Assembly: GCA_036510735.1 (NCBI GenBank)
Contig: DATCDK010000151.1
Span: 1 to 6,646 of the forward strand
Source: PALSA-607 sp036510735
GTDB lineage: Bacteria > Actinomycetota > Actinomycetes > Acidothermales > Acidothermaceae
DNA: 6,646 nt
Direction of reading: 5' to 3'
The notes under the pieces were generated by a model. The model did not search any database and was not told the origin of the DNA. It worked only from the letters and a program-made list of their open reading frames with translations. Numbering within the stretch: position 1 is the first letter of the stretch; every line of letters begins with the position of its first letter. A program made the translations under genes and the position numbers. Of the stretch, positions 1-4,886 are shown piece by piece.

Positions 1-494
1 GCCGGAAAGACGTCGTGCATGGCGACCATCAGCCGGTCTCGCGTCACCTTGGCAATCACCGACGCCGCCGCGATGCAGGCGGCGACACGATCGCCCTTCC
101 ACACGCCCAGCCCGCGGGCTCCGAAGCCGGCGACGGCGAAACCGTCTGTCAGGACATAAGCAGGGCGGACGCCGAGGGCGGCCACCGCGCGCCGCATCCC
201 CTCGATGTTCGCCTTGTGCAGTCCGATGCGATCGACGTCAGGCGCGGGAATCACCACCGCAGTCCAGGCCAGCGCTCTCGCGACGACCTGCGCGTACACG
301 CGTTCACGCGCGGCAGGGGTGAGCAGTTTGGAGTCGGCGAGACCTGGCACCTGGCCGCGGCGCTCGTTCGAGAGGATCACCGCGCCCACGACGAGCGGGC
401 CGGCACATGCCCCACGACCCGCCTCGTCAGCGCCCGCGACCGGCACGAGTCCAGCTTTGGCGAGGCTGCGCTCGAAGGCGTACAGGTTCCCCAT
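1..494 (-). CDS. rnhB: Ribonuclease HII, N-terminal 164 residues (3' end outside window)
   Basis: RNase HII cleaves the RNA strand of RNA-DNA hybrids and nicks 5' of single ribonucleotides misincorporated in DNA, starting ribonucleotide excision repair in the cytoplasm. Seen here: the DEAGRG motif (residues 23-28, giving catalytic D23 and E24), LADSKLLT (52-59), VLTDGF with D117, and KGDRVAACIAAAS followed by IAKVTRDRLM, whose D153 should be the fourth metal ligand. All four acidic residues of the DEDD site are therefore present. The family is usually 200-260 residues, so roughly the last quarter lies beyond position 1. The ATG start is supported by AAGG eight bases upstream and a normal N-terminal distance to the first motif. 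It lies 10 nt after lepB, and its ribosome binding site overlaps the lepB stop codon, which suggests translational coupling. The lepB-rnhB order is usual for actinobacteria. Confidence 0.95.
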   Translation of the reverse strand, partial: MGNLYAFERSLAKAGLVPVAGADEAGRGACAGPLVVGAVILSNERRGQVPGLADSKLLTPAARERVYAQVVARALAWTAVVIPAPDVDRIGLHKANIEGMRRAVAALGVRPAYVLTDGFAVAGFGARGLGVWKGDRVAACIAAASVIAKVTRDRLMVAMHDVFP

Positions 495-502
495 CGCAGG
501 AA

Positions 503-507
503 CCTTA
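503..507 (-). promoter_or_regulatory. rnhB ribosome binding site fused to the lepB stop codon
   Basis: On the minus strand the bases read TAAGG: TAA is the lepB stop codon and AAGG is the Shine-Dalgarno core for rnhB, with 8 nt to its ATG. Ribosomes finishing lepB would sit on the rnhB initiation site. This fixes the rnhB start and suggests coupled translation, which is an inference. Confidence 0.6.
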
Positions 508-1779
508 CGTCGTGTCGGAGGCCAAACCGCTATCTGGGCACGGTGTCTGGGGGCATGGCGGCTCGCCTCGGCGCTGTCGGCGTCGCCGCCGCAGCCGGAT
601 CGCGCCGAGCGGCAGGACCGCCGCCAGGCCGATCGCGGATGGCAGGGCGGACGTCGTCAGGTTCGACACTGCCGACGCGTTGGTACTCGACAGCGCGCCG
701 TAGGACGCCGGGATCTCAAGGCGATGGAGCCGCGAGAACGGCCACACGATCACGAACGCCCGACCGATCACCTTGTTGATCGGGATGGTCCCGCCCCCAG
801 GCAATCCGGTGTGCGAACGGGAATCCGCGGAGTCGTTGCGGTGGTCGCCTTCGACCCACAGCCGGCCCGGCGGAACCACGATGTTGAAAGGCAATGTGCG
901 GTTGTCGCTACCCGGGTACAGGTAGTGCTCCTGGAGCGCGACGCCGTTGACGGTGATCTGGCCCTGCGTGTTACAGCAGACGACATGGTCGCCCGGAACT
1001 CCGACGACCCGCTTGATGAAGTCCTGCTCGCCGGACGGCGCGAAGCCGAGGTAGCTGCCGACCTTGCTGAACTCGCGCAGGACCGGATTGCTGGGCTGCG
1101 TGATGCTGCCTTCCGGCGTCCATGAGTCGACGCCGCTGAACACGACGACCTGCCCTCGCTGGACGTGCCCGACCTTGTAGGACAACCGGTTGACGATGAC
1201 CCGGTCGCCCTTGAGCAGGGTGTTCTCCATCGACCCCGAGGGAATGAAGAACGCCTGAAACAAGAAGCTGTGGACGCCGACGGCGATGGCGGCCGCGATC
1301 ACGAGCAGGACAACGGCCTCGACCCAAAACGGTCGAGTTGGTTTCGCGCCCTTCGCAGGCTTGACGCTCTCCGCGGCCAGTGTCTCCGCGGCGAGTGTCT
1401 CCGGGGCCAGCGTCTCCGGAGCGCCGGGATCGGTCGCGCCGGTCAGTCCAACCGCGCCCGTCGACCCGGCCGCGCCAAGAGTGTCGTCCACACCCGAAAT
1501 GTCGGCCGCTGCAACGCTGCCCTTAACTGCCAGGGCAGCATGCGGCTGCTTTTGTAGCACGGCAGCCTGCGGCTGCTTTTGTCGTTTGGGCGGCTTCGGG
1601 GCCTTCGGCGGCTTGGGTGTCTTGCCCGGCTTCGGCTTGCGGTGCGCGCCGGGTGGCCTTGGCTCGGTGCGCCGCTCGACGGTGAGGTCGACATCGGAGC
1701 CCTGCGCCGGTACCACTGTTGAAGGGGCAACCGACTGGTCAGGGGCGGTGAGGTCGATTCCGACCGGCTCGTCGACCAC
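505..1779 (-). CDS. lepB: Signal peptidase I with long disordered N-terminal tail and C-terminal membrane segment
   Basis: Type I signal peptidase (family S26) removes signal peptides from exported proteins at the outer face of the membrane, using a Ser/Lys dyad. The 424-residue product starts with about 150 residues of low-complexity cytoplasmic sequence: Pro/Lys-rich at 41-70, QKQP repeats at 67-82, and repeated ETLA units at 122-136. A membrane segment follows at about 151-175. Box B is FFIPSGSMENTL, with nucleophile Ser183. Box D is DFIKRVVGVPGD, with general base Lys256. Box E is GDHRNDSADSR (311-321), where the usual GDN is GDH. A second hydrophobic stretch (about 375-395) followed by an Arg-rich cluster suggests a C-terminal anchor with an inside end. 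The Mycobacterium homologue is about 290 residues, so this one is clearly enlarged. The GTG start has no strong Shine-Dalgarno, so the true start could differ. It lies 44 nt after rplS and 10 nt before rnhB. Confidence 0.95.
   Translation of the reverse strand: MVDEPVGIDLTAPDQSVAPSTVVPAQGSDVDLTVERRTEPRPPGAHRKPKPGKTPKPPKAPKPPKRQKQPQAAVLQKQPHAALAVKGSVAAADISGVDDTLGAAGSTGAVGLTGATDPGAPETLAPETLAAETLAAESVKPAKGAKPTRPFWVEAVVLLVIAAAIAVGVHSFLFQAFFIPSGSMENTLLKGDRVIVNRLSYKVGHVQRGQVVVFSGVDSWTPEGSITQPSNPVLREFSKVGSYLGFAPSGEQDFIKRVVGVPGDHVVCCNTQGQITVNGVALQEHYLYPGSDNRTLPFNIVVPPGRLWVEGDHRNDSADSRSHTGLPGGGTIPINKVIGRAFVIVWPFSRLHRLEIPASYGALSSTNASAVSNLTTSALPSAIGLAAVLPLGAIRLRRRRRQRRGEPPCPQTPCPDSGLASDTT
1534..1582 (-). 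repeat. 27-bp tandem duplication inside the lepB tail
   Basis: Two 22-bp copies (1534-1555 and 1561-1582) differ at one base and are offset by exactly 27 bp, nine codons, so the reading frame is kept. They encode the consecutive peptides QKQPQAAVL and QKQPHAAL in the disordered N-terminal tail of the signal peptidase. The in-frame period points to a recent slippage or unequal-crossover duplication within a region under little structural constraint. Confidence 0.8.
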
Positions 1780-1823
1780 AGGATCTGGACGGCTGAAGGT
1801 GAAGTCGCCGGCGTCGCGAGACG

Positions 1824-2183
1824 TCAGCGCGCCGGGGTGGTGTCGCGCTTCTCGCGGATCTTGGCCTTCTTGCCCCGAAGCTCGCGCAGGTAGTACAGCT
1901 TCGCCCGACGAACGTCGCCGCGAGTGACAACCTCGATCTTGTCGAGCACCGGCGTGTGCACCGGGAAGGTGCGCTCGACCCCAACACCGAAGCTGACCTT
2001 GCGGACCGTGAACGTCTCACGCACGCCGTTGCCCTGACGGCGGATCACGACGCCCTGGAAGACCTGGACACGCGACCGGGTGCCCTCAACGACCCGGACG
2101 TGCACCTTCAGGGTGTCGCCGGGCCGGAAATCAGGGACGTCCGAGCGCAACGAGGCGGCGTCGAGTGAGTCCAAGGTGTGCAT
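1824..2183 (-). CDS. rplS: 50S ribosomal protein L19
   Basis: L19 sits at the 30S-50S interface of the ribosome and contributes to an intersubunit bridge. The 119-residue product has the normal family length and the expected landmarks: FRPGDTLKVHVRVVEG (19-34), RVQVFQGVVIRR (38-49), ETFTVRKVSFGVGVERTFP (56-74) and the basic C-terminal part RRAKLYYLRELRGKKAKI (92-109). The ATG start is supported by AGGA ten bases upstream (2194-2197). It is separated from trmD by 126 nt, the largest gap in the cluster, and followed by lepB after 44 nt. The large upstream gap with a direct repeat leaves room for its own promoter or for RNA control, although no clear promoter can be read. Confidence 0.98.
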   Translation of the reverse strand: MHTLDSLDAASLRSDVPDFRPGDTLKVHVRVVEGTRSRVQVFQGVVIRRQGNGVRETFTVRKVSFGVGVERTFPVHTPVLDKIEVVTRGDVRRAKLYYLRELRGKKAKIREKRDTTPAR

Positions 2184-2242
2184 GGCGGTGTCGTCCTGCC
2201 TGATGGGGGCCGGTCAGTGGTGTGCGTGCCCGGCCGGGGCGA

Positions 2243-2292
2243 AGTGATCGAGGGACAGAGTGATCAAGGAGACAGAGTGATCAAGACGAGCC
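2243..2292. repeat. Three-copy imperfect direct repeat in the trmD-rplS gap
   Basis: Three consecutive units begin AGTGATC at 2243, 2259 and 2276, giving periods of 16 and 17 bp. Units 1 and 2 share AGTGATCxAGG and end in ACAG; units 2 and 3 share AGTGATCAAG, containing the palindrome TGATCA. Read toward rplS the shared core is CTTGATCACT. The array lies 60-110 bp upstream of the rplS start and 15 bp or more downstream of the trmD stop. It could be a repeated protein-binding site, part of an rplS leader, or simple slippage. The sequence does not decide. Confidence 0.75.
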
Positions 2293-2309
2293 GGCCGCGG
2301 GCAACCGCC

Positions 2310-3125
2310 CTAGTCTGCCACAGGTCCTCGATGCGACCGAATCGTCTCCTCGATCACCGCCGCGTCCCGGTCGGAGACCATGTCGGGTGCGAGAGCGGCG
2401 AGCAGGTCGGGTCGCCGCTCCGCCGTCCGCTGCAGCGCCTGGTCACGGCGCCAGCGGGCGATCTCGGCGTGGTTGCCCGAGGTGAGGACGGCCGGCACGT
2501 CGAGGCCGCGCCAGCTGGGTGGCTTCGTGTAGGCCGGACCTTCGAGCAAGCCAGCCACGTGCGACTCGTCGACCAGCGACTCGGCATTGCCAACGACCCC
2601 AGGCAACAACCGAACGACAGCCTCGAGGACGACGAGGGCAGCCGCCTCTCCCCCGCCCAAGACGTAGTCGCCAATCGAAAGCTCGTCGACCCGCATCCGT
2701 TGCCGCGCATCGTCGACGACGCGGTAGTCGATGCCCTCATAGCGGCCACAGGCGAAGGCCAACCACGGTTCCTGCGCGTACGCCTCCGCCCGGGCCTGTG
2801 TGAACGGCACCCCGGCCGGCGTGGGCACGATCAACAACGGCAGCACATCGGCGTCCGCCGTGATGGCGTCTAAGCACGAACCCCCTACGCCGGTGCCTCG
2901 GCCTACGACTGCGTCGAGAGCCTCGCCCCAAGGCTCAGGGCGCATGACCATGCCGGGGCCGCCGCCATAAGGCGTGTCGTCGACGCTGCGATGGACGCCG
3001 CCCGCGAAGGCTCGAAGATCATGCAATCGGACGTCGAGCAGCCCGCGCTCTCGTGCCTTGCCAACGAGCGAGAGCGTGAGCGGCGAGAGGTAATCGGGGA
3101 AGATCGTGACGATGTCGACGCGCAT
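2310..3125 (-). CDS. trmD: tRNA (guanine-N1-)-methyltransferase TrmD
   Basis: TrmD methylates N1 of guanine 37, next to the anticodon, using S-adenosylmethionine; the modification prevents +1 frameshifting. It is a SPOUT-fold dimer with a trefoil knot. The 271-residue product shows MRVDIVTIFP at the start, DDTPYGGGPGMVM (49-61), LLIVPTPAG (97-105), CGRYEGID (126-133), SIGDYVLGGGE (150-160) and the C-terminal SGNHAEIARWRRDQ (216-229). Arg172 aligns with E. coli Arg154. The position of the E. coli catalytic Asp169 appears to be Glu186, in VDESHVAGLLEGP (184-196), with an Asp one residue earlier. A Gly-rich stretch at 75-83 lengthens the loop before LLIVPTP. The start was set at the ATG whose product begins MRVDIVTIFP; an upstream in-frame start would add 19 unrelated residues from rimM-overlapping DNA. 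It begins 4 nt after the rimM stop. Confidence 0.97.
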   Translation of the reverse strand: MRVDIVTIFPDYLSPLTLSLVGKARERGLLDVRLHDLRAFAGGVHRSVDDTPYGGGPGMVMRPEPWGEALDAVVGRGTGVGGSCLDAITADADVLPLLIVPTPAGVPFTQARAEAYAQEPWLAFACGRYEGIDYRVVDDARQRMRVDELSIGDYVLGGGEAAALVVLEAVVRLLPGVVGNAESLVDESHVAGLLEGPAYTKPPSWRGLDVPAVLTSGNHAEIARWRRDQALQRTAERRPDLLAALAPDMVSDRDAAVIEETIRSHRGPVAD

Positions 3126-3129
3126 CGCG

Positions 3130-3657
3130 TCAGTCCGCGTCGATGGCGTCGGGATCGAGCAGGCCAGGGAGTGGCTCGACAATCAGCGTGCCTGCGTCGA
3201 GGTCGACGACCGGGACGAGTTCGGCAACGAATGGGACGAGAACCTCGACCCCGTCGACGCGCTCGATTGCTAGGACGTCTTGGGCGGGCAGATGAAGAAC
3301 TTCGGTCACCGTCCCGACCTCGACGCCTGCCGGCGTCAGTGCGCGCAACCCCACGAGGTGATGGTCGTAGTACTCGTCCGGCTCAGTTGCTCGGTCGGTC
3401 TCATCGACGTCGATCACCAGCACCGTGCCGCGCAGTGCTTCTGCAGCCGTGCGGTCATCGGTGCCCGCGAACCGCACGAGCAGGCGCCCCGAATGCCAAC
3501 GGGAACCGGCAATCGTCAGCGGCCCGAGCTCCGGTGGATCGGTGGCGATGACGTTGCCAACCGCAAAGCGCCCGTCGGGGTCGTCGGTGCGAACCTCGAC
3601 GCCGACCTGCCCCTGGATCCCGTGCGCCCGGCCGATGCGTCCGATGACGAGTTGCAT
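3130..3657 (-). CDS. rimM: Ribosome maturation factor RimM
   Basis: RimM assists late maturation of the 30S subunit, acting on the 16S rRNA 3' (head) domain around S19, and is needed for efficient translation. The 175-residue product has the family's two-domain plan. The N-terminal beta-barrel opens with VIGRIGRAHGIQGQVGVEV (4-22) and includes a TDDPDGRF stretch (24-31). The C-terminal PRC-barrel begins at about residue 95 with EYYDHHLVGL and contains GTVTEVLHLPAQDVLAIE (115-132) and VLVPFVAELVPVVD (139-152). Length and motifs are typical. The ATG start has no strong Shine-Dalgarno. It lies 52 nt after the KH-domain gene and 4 nt before trmD; rimM-trmD pairing beside rpsP is found across bacteria and fits joint control of 30S assembly and tRNA modification. 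Confidence 0.97.
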   Translation of the reverse strand: MQLVIGRIGRAHGIQGQVGVEVRTDDPDGRFAVGNVIATDPPELGPLTIAGSRWHSGRLLVRFAGTDDRTAAEALRGTVLVIDVDETDRATEPDEYYDHHLVGLRALTPAGVEVGTVTEVLHLPAQDVLAIERVDGVEVLVPFVAELVPVVDLDAGTLIVEPLPGLLDPDAIDAD

Positions 3658-3689
3658 GGTGATCGCAGCCAGCGATCTCAGCCGGAGTT

Positions 3690-3708
3690 CACGGTCGGAC
3701 GACCGGTG
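3690..3708 (-). other. Small hairpin in the khpA-rimM gap
   Basis: On the minus strand the bases can fold as CAC(C)GGTC, loop GTCC, GACCGTG: seven pairs with one bulged C. It begins 2 nt after the khpA stop codon. There is no T-run after it, so it does not look like a full intrinsic terminator. It could be an RNA processing or stability element, or chance pairing in GC-rich DNA. Confidence 0.35.
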
Positions 3709-3709
3709 C

Positions 3710-3970
3710 TCAGCGGCCGCCGTCGACGTCGACGAGGTCGACGCGGACCGACGTGCCGCCGAGCGCGGACATCACGGTGCGCAGCGCCCTGGCGGTACGA
3801 CCCATCCGGCCGATGACCTTGCCGAGATCCTCAGGGTGAACACGCACCTCAAGCACCTTGCCGCGGCGTTGTTCGCGGGCGCGCACCTCGACGTCGTCGG
3901 GGTGTTGAACGATCCCCTTGACCAGGTGTTCGAGCGCCTCTTCGAGAACCTCGGTGTCAGCGGTCGGCAC
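3710..3970 (-). CDS. khpA: KH-domain RNA-binding protein (KhpA family)
   Basis: Small KH-domain protein of the family found just after rpsP in many Gram-positive bacteria. In Streptococcus and other species KhpA pairs with KhpB/EloR and affects cell elongation and RNA regulation; whether it does so here is inference. The 86-residue product is almost all KH domain: helix LEEALEHLVKGIV (9-21), strand VEVRAREQ (27-34), strand VLEVRVHPEDLG (39-50), then GKVIGRMGRTARALRTVM (50-67), which carries the nucleic-acid-binding GxxG loop as G54-R-M-G57, and a final strand TSVRVDLVDVD. The start is GTG, 2 nt after the rpsP stop codon, with a weak purine-rich GAGAG within the rpsP end. The near-contact with rpsP implies translational coupling. 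Confidence 0.93.
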   Translation of the reverse strand: MPTADTEVLEEALEHLVKGIVQHPDDVEVRAREQRRGKVLEVRVHPEDLGKVIGRMGRTARALRTVMSALGGTSVRVDLVDVDGGR

Positions 3971-3972
3971 GG

Positions 3973-4611
3973 TCAGCTCTCGTCGGCGTCGGCGGCGGGT
4001 GTTTCGGTGTCAGCAGCCTCTGCGTTGGGTGCCTCGGGTGCCTCGGGTGCCTCGGCGTCGGCGACTTCCTCTGCAAGAGACGCCGCGGCGCGCGGAGACT
4101 CCTCGCCGCCGCTCTCGACGACCGTGATGGCCTCGATGCCGCCGTCGGCTTCCTCGGCCTCGACCGCAACTGCGGCCGCATCCGAAGACTCAGGCGAACT
4201 CTGGTCGGGGGTCTTCTTGGCCGGTGCCCTGCGCGACTTCGGGGTCGTGGCGTCAGCGGTCGGCTCGGTGCCGGCGCCTTCCTTGGCGGCCACCTCGAAG
4301 GCGATTCTCTTGTCCGCCTTGGGCTTCGCGACAAACATCGGCGGCGGCGCGGGCAGGCCCTTGAACTTCTGCCAGTCGCCACTCACCTTGAGGATCGCGG
4401 TCACCGCCTCGGTCGGCTGCGCGCCGACGCTGAGCCAATAGGCAGCGCGATCGGCCTTCACCTCGATGAAGGACGGGTCCTCCTTGGGGTGGTACTTGCC
4501 GATCTCCTCGATCGACTGGCCGTCGCGCTTGGTGCGCGAGTCGGCGACGACGATCCGGTAGTAAGGCGCGCGCATCTTGCCCAGGCGCATGAGCTTGATC
4601 TTGACTGCCAC
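3973..4611 (-). CDS. rpsP: 30S ribosomal protein S16 with long acidic C-terminal tail
   Basis: S16 binds 16S rRNA early in 30S assembly, in the body of the subunit. The conserved domain covers residues 1-85: AVKIKLMRLGKMRAPYYRIV (2-21), ADSRTKRDGQSIEEIGKYHP (23-42), YWLSVGAQPTEAV (58-70) and LKVSGDWQKFKG (74-85). Many bacterial S16 proteins stop near here (E. coli 82 residues); actinobacterial ones carry tails, and Mycobacterium tuberculosis S16 is about 160. This protein has 212 residues. After a basic stretch (96-133) the tail is rich in Ala, Glu, Asp, Ser and Pro and strongly acidic, probably disordered. The GTG start is chosen because the family begins exactly at AVKIKLMRLG; GGAG lies 12 nt upstream at 4624-4627. 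A longer in-frame reading to 4773 adds 54 residues with no S16 similarity. It is the first gene of the minus-strand cluster. Confidence 0.97.
   Translation of the reverse strand: MAVKIKLMRLGKMRAPYYRIVVADSRTKRDGQSIEEIGKYHPKEDPSFIEVKADRAAYWLSVGAQPTEAVTAILKVSGDWQKFKGLPAPPPMFVAKPKADKRIAFEVAAKEGAGTEPTADATTPKSRRAPAKKTPDQSSPESSDAAAVAVEAEEADGGIEAITVVESGGEESPRAAASLAEEVADAEAPEAPEAPNAEAADTETPAADADES
4028..4054 (-). repeat. Three tandem 9-bp units in the rpsP tail
   Basis: The plus strand reads GGTGCCTCG three times without interruption, starting at 4028, 4037 and 4046. On the coding strand this gives the tripeptide EAP three times in the acidic tail of S16. The perfect identity and the multiple-of-three period indicate expansion by replication slippage, so the copy number may vary between strains. 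Confidence 0.8.
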
Positions 4612-4743
4612 GGGACTCGGGTACTCCAGCTCTGCTGTGACTGAGGTGAGCCGTCGGTCGACGTGGTGGGGACCCGGTCGCGACGTCTCGGGACACGATC
4701 GGCGAAGGGTAGAGGGCCCGCGCCGTTCGGTGTTCGACCCGCC

Positions 4744-4752
4744 ATTCTGCCA
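4744..4752 (-). promoter_or_regulatory. Possible extended -10 promoter element for the rpsP cluster
   Basis: On the minus strand TGG is followed by CAGAAT, resembling an extended -10 element for the housekeeping sigma factor. It would start transcription near 4737 and leave a leader of about 125 nt before rpsP. No good -35 hexamer lies at the usual spacing. This rests on a short match in GC-rich DNA. TACCCT on the minus strand at 4706-4711 is a weaker alternative. Confidence 0.3.
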
Positions 4753-4822
4753 GACCAACCGCCAGGGACGCACATCGGCGAGCTTCCGGCGTCCCGCCCC
4801 ACCTCCTCGACGGGGCTGGTGG

Positions 4823-4848
4823 GCAACCGTCGCACGCGAGACCGTGTC
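4823..4848 (+). promoter_or_regulatory. Possible ECF-type promoter of the sigma factor operon
   Basis: GCAACC (4823-4828) is followed after 14 nt by CGTGTC (4843-4848). This resembles the -35 AAC-containing and -10 GTC-containing elements recognised by ECF sigma factors in actinobacteria. Transcription would start near 4855 and give a leader of about 30 nt. ECF operons are often self-activated, so this could be recognised by the downstream product. The right arm of a short inverted repeat overlaps the -35. Confidence 0.4.
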
Positions 4849-4874
4849 CTTAGGTGTATGACCGCAGTGCGGAT

Positions 4875-4879
4875 AGGAG
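4875..4879 (+). promoter_or_regulatory. Ribosome binding site that sets the sigma factor start
   Basis: AGGAG lies 7 nt before the GTG at 4887, an ideal distance. The other in-frame GTG, at 4854, has no such site and would fall at or upstream of the proposed transcription start. The shorter product is therefore preferred. Confidence 0.7.
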
Positions 4880-4886
4880 CGAGCCG

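Larger units (their letters stand above)
4612..4886. other. Divergent intergenic region between rpsP and the sigma factor gene
   Basis: This 275-bp stretch separates two operons that point away from each other and must hold both promoters. The half near rpsP contains no recognisable gene or stable hairpin that I can defend. The half near the sigma gene contains a possible ECF promoter and a 6-bp inverted repeat, CGACGG at 4808-4813 and CCGTCG at 4827-4832, whose right arm overlaps the proposed -35 element. Confidence 0.7.

Noticed and set aside
15..1125. Plus-strand open frames opposite rnhB and lepB
   Set aside because: Their products are Arg-rich and without motifs, and the minus strand encodes intact RNase HII and signal peptidase signatures.
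1534..1582. Repeat pair in lepB as a possible CRISPR or mobile-element remnant
   Set aside because: There are only two copies, in frame, with a 5-bp gap instead of a spacer. A coding tandem duplication explains it.
2229..2238. CCCGGCCGGG as an intrinsic terminator between trmD and rplS
   Set aside because: It is a loopless 10-bp palindrome without a T-run on the minus strand and is expected by chance at this GC content.
3126..3182. Extended start for trmD adding 19 residues upstream of MRVDIVTIFP
   Set aside because: The extra segment overlaps the end of rimM and does not resemble TrmD. The family normally begins at the ATG at 3125.
3425..4441. Long plus-strand open frame opposite rpsP, khpA and rimM
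   Set aside because: It is a 338-codon mirror frame of GC-rich genes with Ser/Ala-rich low-complexity product and no recognisable domain. The opposite strand carries three clear conserved genes.
4612..4773. Extended start for rpsP adding 54 residues
   Set aside because: S16 begins at (M)AVKIKLMRLG. The added stretch has no S16 similarity, and the GTG at 4611 has an acceptable GGAG upstream.
4854..4886. Earlier GTG start of the sigma factor
   Set aside because: It lacks a ribosome binding site and coincides with the likely transcription start, while AGGAG sits 7 nt before the GTG at 4887.
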